From positions 20,373,187 through 20,437,186 of the forward strand of contig JAKSZT010054215.1 in NCBI GenBank assembly GCA_026826555.1: a stretch of DNA of 64,000 nucleotides, read 5' to 3'. Each line of letters opens with the position of its first letter. Position 1 is the first letter of the stretch. Made by a program: the position numbers and the translations under genes. The notes below the pieces were generated by a model. It was not told the DNA's origin. It ran no database searches and worked only from the letters and a program-made list of their open reading frames with translations. This DNA is from Tolypeutes matacus. Lineage: Eukaryota; Chordata; Mammalia; Cingulata; Chlamyphoridae. Below are positions 35,090 through 47,100 of this stretch, one piece after another.

Positions 35090-35790
35090 CAATCATTCAT
35101 TCATTTTTTTTCTTCTTCAGGATTCTTATCAACCACTTACTATGTGCCACTCAGGATTCTCAGTGGGGGGATACAAAGGTGAGCAAAACTGAATTGGCCC
35201 ACAGTGTCGTGGAGTTTACCTTTTAGTGAGTAGACAGAAAGTAAACAACTAAATCAATGAAAACATAATTGCAGGTAGAGTTAAGGGATATGAAGAAAAC
35301 TGTAATAGGGTAGAGGGATGGAGAGGGATGGTAGAGGGAGGGTGTTTTAGATAGGATGGTCAGGGAAGTCCCTGCAGGAAGGTAAACTGGAGAGAAGCCT
35401 GCGTTGAGTAGGAGAGAGCCACGTCAAGATATGGGAGAAAGGGGACGGATGTGGCTCAAATGGTTGGGCATCCGTCTCCCAAATGGAGGGACCCGGGTTT
35501 GATATCCAGGACCTCCCGGTAAAAATAAATAAATAAATAAATAAAAATATAAATAAATAAAAGATGTGGGAGAAGAACAAGGGTTTGCACAAGGACAAAG
35601 GTGAGGTTTAAGGGACAATAAGGATAGCAATGTGATGAGAGGAGAATGAGCAAGAGGAATATTGTAGCTGAGGTGGGCAGGGTGGGCACAGTCCAAATCA
35701 TGAAGGCTTTGCAGGCCAAGTGAGGAGTTGAGATTTTATCCAAGTCTATGGGAAGCCATTGGAGGGCAAGTGGTCCCATTTCACTTATCC
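35090..35790 (-). repeat. L2 LINE relic with reverse-transcriptase end, antisense
   Basis: Starts with antisense L2 3' end (accacttactatgtgccact). Near 35690-35770 the minus strand translates to ALQWLPIDLDKI...ACKAF, the C-terminal region of L2/CR1-type ORF2. Interrupted by a DAS SINE. Confidence 0.7.
35440..35560 (+). mobile_element. DAS SINE, short copy
   Basis: ggggacggatgtggctcaaa, box B gggtttgatatccagg, and an (AAAT)n tail. Near-identical flanks aagatatgggaga (35426) and aagatgtgggaga (35561) form the target duplication. Confidence 0.9.
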
Positions 35791-37560
35791 TGGGGTTTTT
35801 ACTTCTCCTCTAAAGGAATGAAACAATCTACAAACATTTCTACAAGATTCTACAAACAGCAGCAAATAGTGTTTAATTGGAAAGGCCATTACAGTAAATT
35901 GAGGAATAACACATTTTTTAAGACATGACCCCATTCTCAACGGAATTATCTGGTAGGGAGACAATGATAGATTTGCTTTCATAAAACAAAGCCATTTCAG
36001 GGGATATTCAGTTGTTAAATGGGTGTAGCTTCCACCCAAGGACTTCTTTAATACTTTATATCACCAACAATACACACACAGAAAAGGACTGGACAAGGAG
36101 GGAATGCTTTATAAACTTTGGCTTTGTAGTTTAGAATTTACATCCTCACCATTAATACTTTCTAATCCCTAATAAAATGAAATTTTATAATTTTATAATA
36201 AATTTAAATAACTTCTATTAAAGGATTAATTTTATTGTTTTTTGTTGTTTTATTTTCTTCTCTAAGGGATAGTATTAATTGTCTGATTCAGACCTATAAT
36301 TTAGCTAATATGAACTGAAATCCAAATCGGCAATAGCTATAACTTTAGGGATTTCACTGTCTGACAAAACTATCATATAGGACAGATCTTCAGCAGATTG
36401 TCTTTTTTTCTGTGGGAAATAAAAGTGTTCTTTAATGTCTCCAGTATTTTCTTTAAGGGGAGTTTCTGTATGCTGAACTGGGAAAACAAAACAAAACAAT
36501 AGACAAACAGGGCTTTTACTTTATCTTCTGAAAAGCACTGTGAGACCATGCTGATTAGTAACACTCTACAATGAAGATGAAATAGCATTTATTATAAACT
36601 GGGAATTTGAAGATAATGGCTTGAATTTATTAAATCTTCTAAGCAACCCATAAAAAATGAAAGTGGAGCTAAATATTCGTGTACTTTCTCAATCAAACAT
36701 AGCCCTGAGTAAAGTATGTGTTTTACCCAATCGAGGCCATTTTAGCAACATTTTTAAATAGGTTAATAAAAGGGAAAGCAGACCTTAAAATATATGAAAT
36801 AAGCATTTATGGGAAAATCCAGATTATGTAATTCTTTATAGTCTGAGAGACAGTCATCTATTTTCTGAGTGGGTTCATGCCTACTGATAAAGTTATGACA
36901 AGTGTAAATTACCAAAAGCCTAAATCTCTTTCCTTCTGGCCCTGCCCCTTCCCGGAGTGCTTTAATTTGAAAGGTACTAAGATGGATTAAAGTCTTAGCC
37001 ATACTCAATTCCTCCCTTGACCTGAAGAAAACCACAGCACTGAGAATCTGCTATGTTAAAAAACAAAACAAAGCAAAGAACCGTTGTGCAAAGTTTTGTT
37101 TATATATATCAATGAGCTTAAATATAGCACCCAGGAAGTGGACTGTATATATTTTTAAAAAGTGACCTTATTACATACTGATGATTTGACTCAAATATGT
37201 TCTTACCCTCTGGATTACAGCCTTGGAAGTGTCGAGCATAGCATTTCCATGCAGAAGGCTGAAAGGATCTTCCAGATGTAAATTCAGGACCCACTTGCTT
37301 GCCCTTCAGGTTTGCCTCAGTCTTGTATTTACATATGGGACCCAGTAACCACTGAAGCAGTGCAAAAGGCAAGCACACCAAAAAAGCAAATCCTTGCCTT
37401 GTACTTAGAGCCTGATGAGATAAAAATGATGCATCAAAAGAATTATTTGTGCTTAATGAAGCGTTCTGGGGTTTGAATCTTACTGGACTCAGTTTTCCAC
37501 AGGATGTTGTGCTCCAGGGCTGGAATTTTAAAATTCCACTGCCGCTATCTCATCAGTCAG
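35790..37560. other. Intergenic upstream of CPLX4, nothing recognised
   Basis: AT-rich, low in repeats compared with its surroundings. I see no exon or RNA gene; the short frames present lack codon structure or family matches. Confidence 0.5.
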
Positions 37561-37952
37561 CTCTGATTAATTTAATAGAAACAGGTCTCTTGATGAAGCC
37601 CTGCTGCGCTTTTAGTTAAAAATTTAGAAATGGGTGTGGGGGGGTGAGGGGTAGAGAATGTGAAGGCTAATTTTCCTTTGCACTTAGCTTAGTGGGTTAA
37701 TTCAGAAAATAGTCAGTTGCCGCTGATTGTACGCTTCAGTACTCTGAGCCATCTGCCGCTGTCTGTAAGAAGTTCCCTTTAATCCAGCTTACACCGACGA
37801 GCCACTCTAGCCTCATGCCCTTGAAGAGACGAGCCTGTGCGTGGTCCTTTGCCCTTAAAAGTGTTGCTGTCGTTGAGGGTGTTGGGGCCTTGGTTTGGTT
37901 TGGTTTTCAGATTTTCTCTGAGTTTTGGTTTGATTTTTCTGGGGCAGAAACA
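37560..37952 (+). promoter_or_regulatory. CPLX4: CPLX4 5' flank with CRX-like sites
   Basis: No CpG island and no clear TATA box. TTAATCC at 37779-37785 and GATTAA near 37565 match the TAATC core bound by the photoreceptor factors CRX/OTX, which would fit retinal expression. Functional status is inference. Confidence 0.3.
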
Positions 37953-38119
37953 ATGGCTTTCTTTATGAAAAGTATGATAAGTAACCAGGTAAAGAATTTA
38001 GGATTTGGTGGCGGGTCTGAAGAAAAAGAAGAAGGAGGAGGTGCACCTGACCCTGCGGCGGCCCAGGGGATGACCAGAGAGGAGTATGAGGAATATCAAA
38101 AGCAAATGATTGAGGAGAA
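37953..38119 (+). CDS. CPLX4: CPLX4 coding exon 1
   Basis: M1-E55 plus two bases of K56. Donor gtgagt at 38120. Includes the Gly/Glu-rich linker ([16 protein letters not shown]) and [10 protein letters not shown]. The reading frame is also open upstream to an ATG at 37815. Confidence 0.95.
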
Positions 38120-41100
38120 GTGAGTACGTGCGCCTTCGTTTCCCTCTAAAAGCGAAGCAAAGGCCTTCTGGCCATACCTTCTGCAGTTCCCCAGTTTATT
38201 TCTCTTTGCTTTTTAAATGCCTTCCCTTTTGCTGTCTACCTCTAATCCTAAGGAAAGTACGTTCTAAAGTGAATGATTTCCTAGTATCACAAGCTACTAT
38301 GTTCAACTTGTATGAGTGGGAATGAAAAATAATAAATGAATGTCTATGTCATTCTTTAAGCAGCTTAACAACTTTTTGGTCTAGGCACATTTTAATTGAT
38401 CTCATTTTAATGGTTTAAATGAAACTTTTTAAATCTAACTCTTTATAGCTTTCTGCAGTTGATCCTCCTAGCAAGCAGAAAGCTTTCAAATCTTAAGAAT
38501 TATGACTTGACACCTGGTGGAAAAGGGCCTTAAAGAACACATAGTACAACTTCCTTGATTTTACATGTGTGAGGAAAAAAAAAACCCAGAAAGTGCATCA
38601 TGACAATTATGTCATAAGGTTTGGCGTCTCGAAAACTATGAATGAATTTGTGGTCTGTTTAGTATGAACATTGTTAAGCATAGAGAAAAGTAGAAGAGTA
38701 CAATGATTACCCACACATGCCCATAACATAAATTCAAGTTAACATTTTGCACATTTGCTCATAGATTAGATAGTAATATAGATGAGAGAGGGAGAGTTTA
38801 AAAATAGGGAGCCATTTCTAAGTGAACTATGACATCGTTATGCTTCACCCCCAAATACTTCAGCCATTTACCCCCCCAAAATTAAGGATATTCTCTTGGC
38901 TATATAAAATGTAATAAAATATTAGCAAGATTTTAGTTGGATATTATGGAATGTAAATATTATCAACAATTCTTCGCTGCTGAAGACTGATCCTTAAATA
39001 AGTATAATCTATATGCCTTTTTTTAAATTTTAAGGTAGAATTAATTTAAGAGTTTTAATCAACTGAGAATTGAAGCATTAACTAGAGGTTAAATGTTCAT
39101 CATATGTTACAAAAGAAATGCATTTCTTTTTTATCACCATGGCTATTTGGCTAATGATCAATTATATATTAGTTGCCTAAATCCTATTGCTAAGATGATT
39201 CTGGGTAAAAAGGTTAATGACCTAGAGGAAACAAAGGCCTACTTTTAGTGGCAACCTAGTCTATTGTCTTTTTCTTTGAACATAACTGTGGCTTATAAAC
39301 TACCTAGAATGTCTTATGCTTGGCTTTGCAGGGGCGAAGAGCCCAAAGAAAAATAAATGCAACTGCAAGAAAGGATGTGGGTGCTAAGATAAGACTCAGG
39401 GAAAAGAGGCAGCATTCCTTGTATATTGGCTGGTTTTACCTATGGCATGAGAATTTATATTAACTATAAGCTGTAAAAGAAACACAAGTATAATGAAGAT
39501 TCAGAGGCAGAACAATAGCACCAAACATTCTCAGCTCAAGTGAGCTAATAAAACCGTCAGAAATGTAGACTACACACTTGGTCATGTAAAATATAGTTTA
39601 TTTTTTTTTTTTTATTTATTTTTTTTTTTTAAAGATTTTTTATTTATTTACTCATTTATCCCCCCCCTGCTGCCCGTGCTCGCCGGGCCAGCCAACCACG
39701 CCGCGCGGGCAGGCTCTGCCCCCACCAGGAGGCCCCGGGAACCGAACCCGGGGCCCCCCACATGGCAAACGGGAGCCCCACCGATTGAGCCACAGCCGCC
39801 TCCCTAAAATATAGTTTATTATGTCCAAGCAATCAGTCTGATATGGCAGATATGGCATCTGTTTGATTAACTAATGTTCTAGATTTCCTTAATTTTATAT
39901 CTGGACCGATCAAAACTCAAAATGTCCAAATGGTATATTAGTCAGTGGATTCGGTTATTTGCCAACTAGTCAACTTTTTGTGTATGGGAGACTATTCTAA
40001 ATTTATGTAGTCACCCAAGTTTAGAAATAGTAGCAGACAATGGGTCCAGCCTGCTTTCCATGGCAAGGGAGAGCGTTATTTCAGTCTGCTGTTGAGTTTT
40101 CAGGAGCTTTATCAACCAGGAACATAACATAAAGAAAGAAACAGGTATCAGAAGTAGTTCATCACAAGTTACATGGAGAGAGAGCTATAGATATCATAGT
40201 ATTTATAATAATTAAGATGAATATCAGCAAATAAAAGCCTCCTAAACCCATCCTCACCATTTTACAAAAGCTGTGAACTACTACCTGTGAACTAAAAATT
40301 ACTTCACAGAGCACTCTACTGCACATTCATTTTTTTGTTTGTTTTGTTTTTTGTTTTTTTGTTTTTGTTTTTTTTTTTGTGTGTGTGTGAGTCAAACAAT
40401 ATATTACACAATATATTTGGTTCATAGTAATGCATTCATACAGTATTTGTCCTTTTGTGTATGGCTTGCTTCACTCAACATAATGTCCTCCAGATTCATC
40501 CATGTTGCCATATGCTTTATGACTTCATTTCTTCTTACTGCTGCATAATATTCCATCGTGTGAATAGACCACAGTTTGTTTATCCATTCATCTGTTGATG
40601 GACACCTGGGTTGTTTCCAACTTTTGGCAATGATGAATAATGTGGCTATGAACATTGGTGTGCAGATGTCTGTTCGTGTCACTTCTCTCAGTTCTTCTGG
40701 GTGTATACCCAGTAGTGGTATTGCAGGGTCACATGGCAAGTCTATATTCAACTTCTTTAGGAACTGCCAAACAGTCCTCCACAGTGGTTGTACCATTCTG
40801 CATTCCCACCAACAGTGAAGAAGTGTTCCTATCTCTCCACATCCTCTCCAACACTTGTAGTTCTCTGTCTTTTTAATAGTGGCCATTCTGATAGGTGTGA
40901 AATGATATCTCATTGTAGTTTTGATTTGCATTTCCCTAATGATGAGTGATGTTGAGCATTTCTTCATGTGTTTTTTTTGCCATTTGTATTTCTTCTTCGG
41001 AGAAATGTCTATTCAAGTCTTTAGCCCATTTTTTAATTGGGTCATTTGTCTTTTTATTGTTGAGCTGTAACATCTTTTTATATATCCTGGATATTAAACC

Positions 41101-44100
41101 CTTATCAGATATGTGATTGCCAAATATTTTTTCCCATTGAGTCGGCTGCCTTTTCACCCTTCTGACAAAGTCCTGTGAGGTGCAAAAGTGTTTAATTTTG
41201 AGGAGGTCCCATTTATCTACTTTTTCTTTTGTTGCACGTGCTTTGGGTGTGAAGTCCAAGAAACCACCACCTACTACAAGGTCTTGAAGATGTTTCCCTA
41301 CATTTTCTTCTAGTAGTTTTATGGTCCTGGCTTTTATATTTAGATCTTTGATCCATTTTGAGTTGATTCTTGTATAGGGGGTGAGATAGGGGTCCTCTTT
41401 CATTCTTTTGGTTATAGATATCCAGTTCTCCCAACACCATTTGTTGAAGAGACTGTTTTTTCCCATCAGCATGGGCTTGGTAGGTTTGTCAAAAACCAGT
41501 TGACTGTATAGGTGAGGGTTTATTTCTGGATTCTCAATTCTATTCCACTGATCGATATGTCTATCTTTATGCCAGTACCATGCTGTTTTGACCACTGTAG
41601 CTTTGTAATATGTTTCAAGGTCAGGCAGTGAAATTCCTCCCACATTGCTCTTCTTTTTTAGAATACTTTTGGCTATTCAGGTGCACTTACCCTTCCAGAT
41701 GAATTTGGTAATTGCCTTCTCTAATTCTGTAAAGTAAGCTGTTGGGATTTTGATTGGTATTGCATTGAATCTAAAAATCAGTTTAGGCAAGATTGACATC
41801 TTCCCGATATTTATTCTTCCAATCCATGAACACGAAATGTCTTTCCATTTGTTTAGGTCTTTTTATTTATTTATTTTTTTTTTTTTTTTTTTTATTTTTT
41901 TAAAGATTTTATTTATTTATTCATTTATCCCCCCCTTGCTGCTTGTGCTCGCTGGGTCAGCTAACCACGCCGTCCGGGCAGGCTTGCCTTCACCAGGAGG
42001 CCGCGGGAACGGAACCCAGGGCCTCCCATATGGTAAACGGGAGCCCTACTGATTGAGCCACAACCGCTTCCCATAGGTCTTTTTAAATTTCTTTTAGCAT
42101 TGTTTTGTAGTTTTCTGCATATAGTTCCTGTACTTCCTTGGTTAAATTAACTCCTAGGTATTTGAGTCTTTTTGTTGCTATTGAAAATGGAATTTTCCTC
42201 CTGATTTCCTCCTCAGATTGTTCAGTACTAGTGTACAAAAACATTACTGGGAAGCGGCAGCCCCACCCAGCCTGGAAGGGCTCTGGGGACTGGGCAGACC
42301 AAACCTGGGAGTCCAAAGCAGGGTCAGCCCCAGGCTCTCTCTCCCCTCTCCCATGGTGTCCTCAACAATTAGTCCAGGCTAGAAGAGAGGGAGGTTGTGA
42401 GGGTCGTATTTCTCCAGTCCTTTCCGGGCTCCCAGGGCAAACCGCCATGTGGAAGGGTCCGTGGGGCTCCGCAGCCCAAATTTCAGGTCCGAACCTGAGT
42501 CAGCCTAAGGCTGTGTCCCTCTCTCTCCCCTTTCCGGGAGTGGCAGATCCCTGAAGCCCCCTTTGTCTGTGGTCGCAGGCCCAGGGGCCCGAGTGTGGGG
42601 GAGGGTGCCGGCAGGAGCAGAAGCTGCTACTTGCAACTCACAGTTCTGTAGCCGCGATTTCCCTCTTCTGTCCCTCTCTCCTCTGGGTGGTGTGCAGCCT
42701 TCACCTGCTGACCTAAACCCTAGAAGATCTTTTTTCGGGGCTGTTTCAGCTTGTCCTCTAGCTATTTTTCTGGAGAAGAGATTCCCGTGTCTTACTAGTC
42801 CGCCATCTTCCCGGAAGTCCTGCACATTCATTTTTATTTTACTTCTATATTCAGGTTTTTGTCATTTTTTTTTCCCCCCACTACTGGTAATAGCCATACT
42901 GATAGAGGTCTATACCTAAATAGAATATTTGGAAAGGTCTAAGTAAAATAACAGTCTGTTCATCCCCCACTTTTCTTAGTGACATTAAAATGCCCTTTTA
43001 CCTTAGTTATGATACAACTTGCTATAGTACGATTTTAAACTTGATTCTGAACTTCGTTTCATTCAGTAACTTTTTTGGACCCATACTGTGTGCCTGGCAT
43101 TCTGAGGGATATGCTGAAATGGAAGACATGGGCTTTTATCTGAGGGAATTTACACTCTATTTGGGGAGACAAAAAGCAGAGCCACCAGTTTTTGTGAGTG
43201 ACTAATAAACTGGCTCTGGAGGATTTTCTAAAATGATAGTTTCAAAAATGCTTTAAACCAAATGGCGCCACCTTCATTATATGTACTCTACTGTGAAAGA
43301 ATTTGGCTCTTGGTTTCAAAATAACCAGTCACTGTACTTTAGGATGCTACTTAGTAGACACCAAAATCCACAGAAGAAATGCATGAGCTAGATAGACTGA
43401 AAAGAGTAAGACGTGGCTACCTACTATTAGGATTGTCAGATAGGTCAATGGAACTTACAAGACATTTGATTTTCAACAAAAATGTCAAAATAATCCAATA
43501 GGGAAAAGAAAAGCTTTTCAACAAATGCTGCTTAAACAACTGGAAAACACTGAACTTTCACCTACACCTCACACTCTCCACAAAATTAATTTGATATGGA
43601 TTATAGACCTAAACATAAAAGCTAAACTTACAAAGCTTCCAGGGGAAAAAAACACATAAGAATATCTTTGCAACTTCAAAATTGTCAAAGTTTTCTTCAG
43701 TATTACCCAGAGAGTAATAACCACAAAAAATTTTAAGTGAGAAAATAGACTTTATTAAAATACAAAACTTTTGCTCATCAAAAGACATTAAGAAAATAGT
43801 CAAGCCACAGACTGAGAAAAAAATATTTGTAAATCATATATCTGACAAAGGACTAATATCTAGGATATAAAGAACTTCTACAACTCAATAATAAAAGCAA
43901 AAAAAAAAAATTATTGGACAAAAGAATTGAACAAATACTTCACAAAGATATGCAAATGGCCAGTAAATACATGGAAAGAAACCTGCTTAATCATTAGTTA
44001 TAATGGAAATGCAAGTTTAAACCACAATGTTATACTACTACACACCCACCAGAATGGTTAAACTAAAATGACTGAACACACTAAATATGGACCAGAATGT

Positions 44101-47100
44101 GGAGCAACTAGAACTGTTGTTCTAGTTGGTGGGCTAGCTAGAAGATGGTACAATCACTGTAAAATGATTTGGCATGCCCACCTCAGTTGCCCTCTGACCC
44201 AGCAATTCCATGCCTAGATATTTACCCAAGAGTAATGAAAAGATATGTCCACAAAAGGACTTGTACTAGAATGTTCATAGCAGCAGCTATGTGTCCCAAA
44301 ACAAAACAGGCCACGTATCCCTCAACTGGAGAATGGATAAAGAACCTGTGGTATACTCCTACAGTGGTATATTCCACTCAGCAGTAAAAGGAACAAACTA
44401 CTGATAAATAAAACAATGTAGGTGAATCTCAAAAACAGGCTGGCTCAAAGAAGCTGCACACAAAAGAATGCAGAGTGTATGGTAAGAAGCTCTAGAAGAG
44501 GCAAAACCAGTCTATGGCGAAGAAAGGGCAGCGGTTGCCTCTAGGACCGTGGAGGCAGGAATTGATTGAGAAGGGGCATAAGGGAACTTTCTGACATGAT
44601 GGTAGTGTTTTATATTTTGATAGGGGTTTAGGTTACACGGGTGTGGGCACTTTGGGGCACTCATCAAATGGTACAATTAAGGTTTCTGCAATTATATGTA
44701 TATTTTACTTCAAAAGAAAAAAAAAAGGAACTGTAAAAAAATATTTAACTCTAGGTAATGATTGTTGAGTATTTGGGGGGAGTGTACTGATGTCTGCAAC
44801 TCTGAAATATATAAAAAAAATAAGATGAGTGGATGAAAAGATAGAGAGATGATAGATACATGATAAAAACACAGAGAGTAAGATGCCAGTATATGAAAGA
44901 TGGCAGATATGTGGGTTTTCACTGTAAAATTCTTCCAACTTTTCTGTAGGTTGAGCTCTCTCTCCAGTAACCAGACCACAGACAGGTGGGAAAGGGCAGC
45001 CCAGGGCCTCCAAGTTCACCTGGCAGAGTTCCAGCCACACTGCGGGCCGCTGTCTTCCTTAGTCCCAATCCCAAATTCCCAGAGAAGATTTTATTTACCC
45101 AGTTTGGTCCAATCCGATACAGCTAGAGGGCAGGACTCGATAGCAGTTGGGATTACACAGGTGTGTGCATTCGGGGGAACTCATCAAAGGGTACACTTAA
45201 AGTTTGTGTATAAACTGAGCTGCCCAAAATCCACTTCTGTGCGTGCAGTTAAGGGCCCCGGCAGCTGGGAGGGGAGGTGGTTCCCTTGAGCTTGTCAGAT
45301 ATCCCCAAAGGCATCTGCTTTTGTCTGTATCATCTTGAGGAAGAGAGTCGTTTCAAACCAGCATAACCACCAGTCCAATCAGGTCATATCCAGAGCGGAA
45401 CCCCAGGCTGGCATGATGGAAATCTGCCACACCTTGTAGGGAAGGGAGCGATGTACCTGAATTAGGGCCCCAGCGGTGGCAAGGAAGGAAAAGAGCATAT
45501 GTCACACTCCCGAACACTGTGAGCCTCCCAAGGAGGATCCCTGCGTGCTGGATGCTACTGCCCTGTGTTAGCCTGTGTTAGCCTGCATAAGAATCCCTCG
45601 GGGGGGGGGGGGGGCATGCAGAAGGGCGCGATCAGACCCGGGAAACTGAAGGCTTACCAAGCCCTCCAGGTGCATCTGATTAGGATGCGGATGGCTTCTG
45701 TGGCTAACTACAGAGGAGGAAATGGTCCTCCTGCCCCCTTCCTGTTTGCATGATAAAGAGATTCCCGGAAGCAAGGTGTCTTTGGGATTTAGGGTTCTGA
45801 ACTGACTTGTGATTAGTAGAGAGGGCGGCAGATGTTTTGGGACGTGGGAAATCCATATTTCCCAGGTGCCTGCTCTGCCGGTAGACCCCAGTGTCCGGCT
45901 CCTCTGAGCAGGAGCTGGAATGTTCTTAGCTCTCTATGTCCTTATGATCTTCTATTCTTTAACTTTTAGGATGGAAAGAGATGCCGCATTCACACAAAAA
46001 AAGGCAGGGAGGGCCTGCCTCAGATCTCATCTTAGAGAAAAGTACAGACTGCCAAAGGTAAGCCTCTCACCACTATGAACATATAATCATTTCCTAATTA
46101 ACAAAAAATGGAGGGGAATATGGAATTATTATCAGCAAAATGACATGCGAGTGAATACACACACACATATATACATAATTGTATCTTACTCTTAATTGAA
46201 GGGTTTGATACAGTGAAAAGAGCCTAGAACTGGAAGATCATGAATGCTTGGATCCAGTCACTCAACCTCTAACCACTTCCACCTCCTCTTGGCAAAATGG
46301 CCTTTACACCTTGTCTTAGCGCTGCCATAACAGAGGACCACAAACTTAGGGCCTTAAAATAGCAGAAATGGACCCTTTCTCAGTTCTGGAGGCTCAGCAG
46401 TGCCATCAAGGTGCCATCAAGGTGTCAGCAGGTGTCTCTCTCTGAAGGCTCTAGGGGAGGAGCCTCCCTGCCTCTTCGGCTTCTGGTGGTTGTTGGCCAT
46501 CCCTTCCTTGGCTTGTAGACACGTCTCTCTTCCTCCATTGTCACATGGCCTTATCCCTGTGTGTCTGTCTCTGGGTCCACATTTCCCTCTTCTTATAAGG
46601 ACATCAGTCATATTGGATTTAGGGTCCACTCTAATTCAGTGTGAACTCATCTTAATGTGATTACATCTGCAAATAAAGTCACATTCACAGGTACCAGGGA
46701 TGAGGACTTCAACATATTGGGGTGGGGGGGAACGACATAATTTAACCCATAACCTACCTATAGATGACATTTATAGGTAGTAATCCTAGCTAACGTTTAC
46801 TGAGCTCTTTCTAGGTGCCAGGCACTGTTCTGAGGGCTTTGCATGAATTCATTCATTTAAGCCTCATGAAAGTCCTGTAAGGTCAGTTCTATTACCTCCG
46901 TCTTACCGTGAAGGAACCAGGGGCACAGAGCAAGGAGTACCTGCCAAAGGTCACAGAGCCAGGAGCTGGCAGAGCCCGAGAGCATCACTTCTATGATATT
47001 CTGCCTCTATTTAAAAAGCACAGTCGATTCCTTATTTTTGGAGATGATGCAATCGGAATGATCAATACCTAGCACAACCTTATCCATCTCAACGCTGGCT

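Larger units (their letters stand above)
40335..42819 (-). mobile_element. L1 LINE with internal deletion (5' UTR joined to ORF2 end)
   Basis: A single insertion bounded by a perfect 16-bp duplication, CTGCACATTCATTTTT (40319-40334 and 42820-42835). On the minus strand it begins with an intact-looking L1 5' UTR (42819-~42250, starting ggaagatggcggactagt) and passes directly into the C-terminal third of ORF2 (~42248-40422), 3' UTR and poly(A). ORF1 and the ORF2 endonuclease and catalytic RT regions are absent. The ORF2 remainder is broken by a frameshift at an A8 run (~40971) and a stop just upstream of 41643. A DAS SINE sits inside. In CPLX4 intron 1. Confidence 0.85.

Noticed and set aside
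40422..41643. Two long minus-strand frames as possible host genes
   Set aside because: Clear L1 ORF2 C-terminal sequence with a frameshift, inside a LINE with a target duplication.
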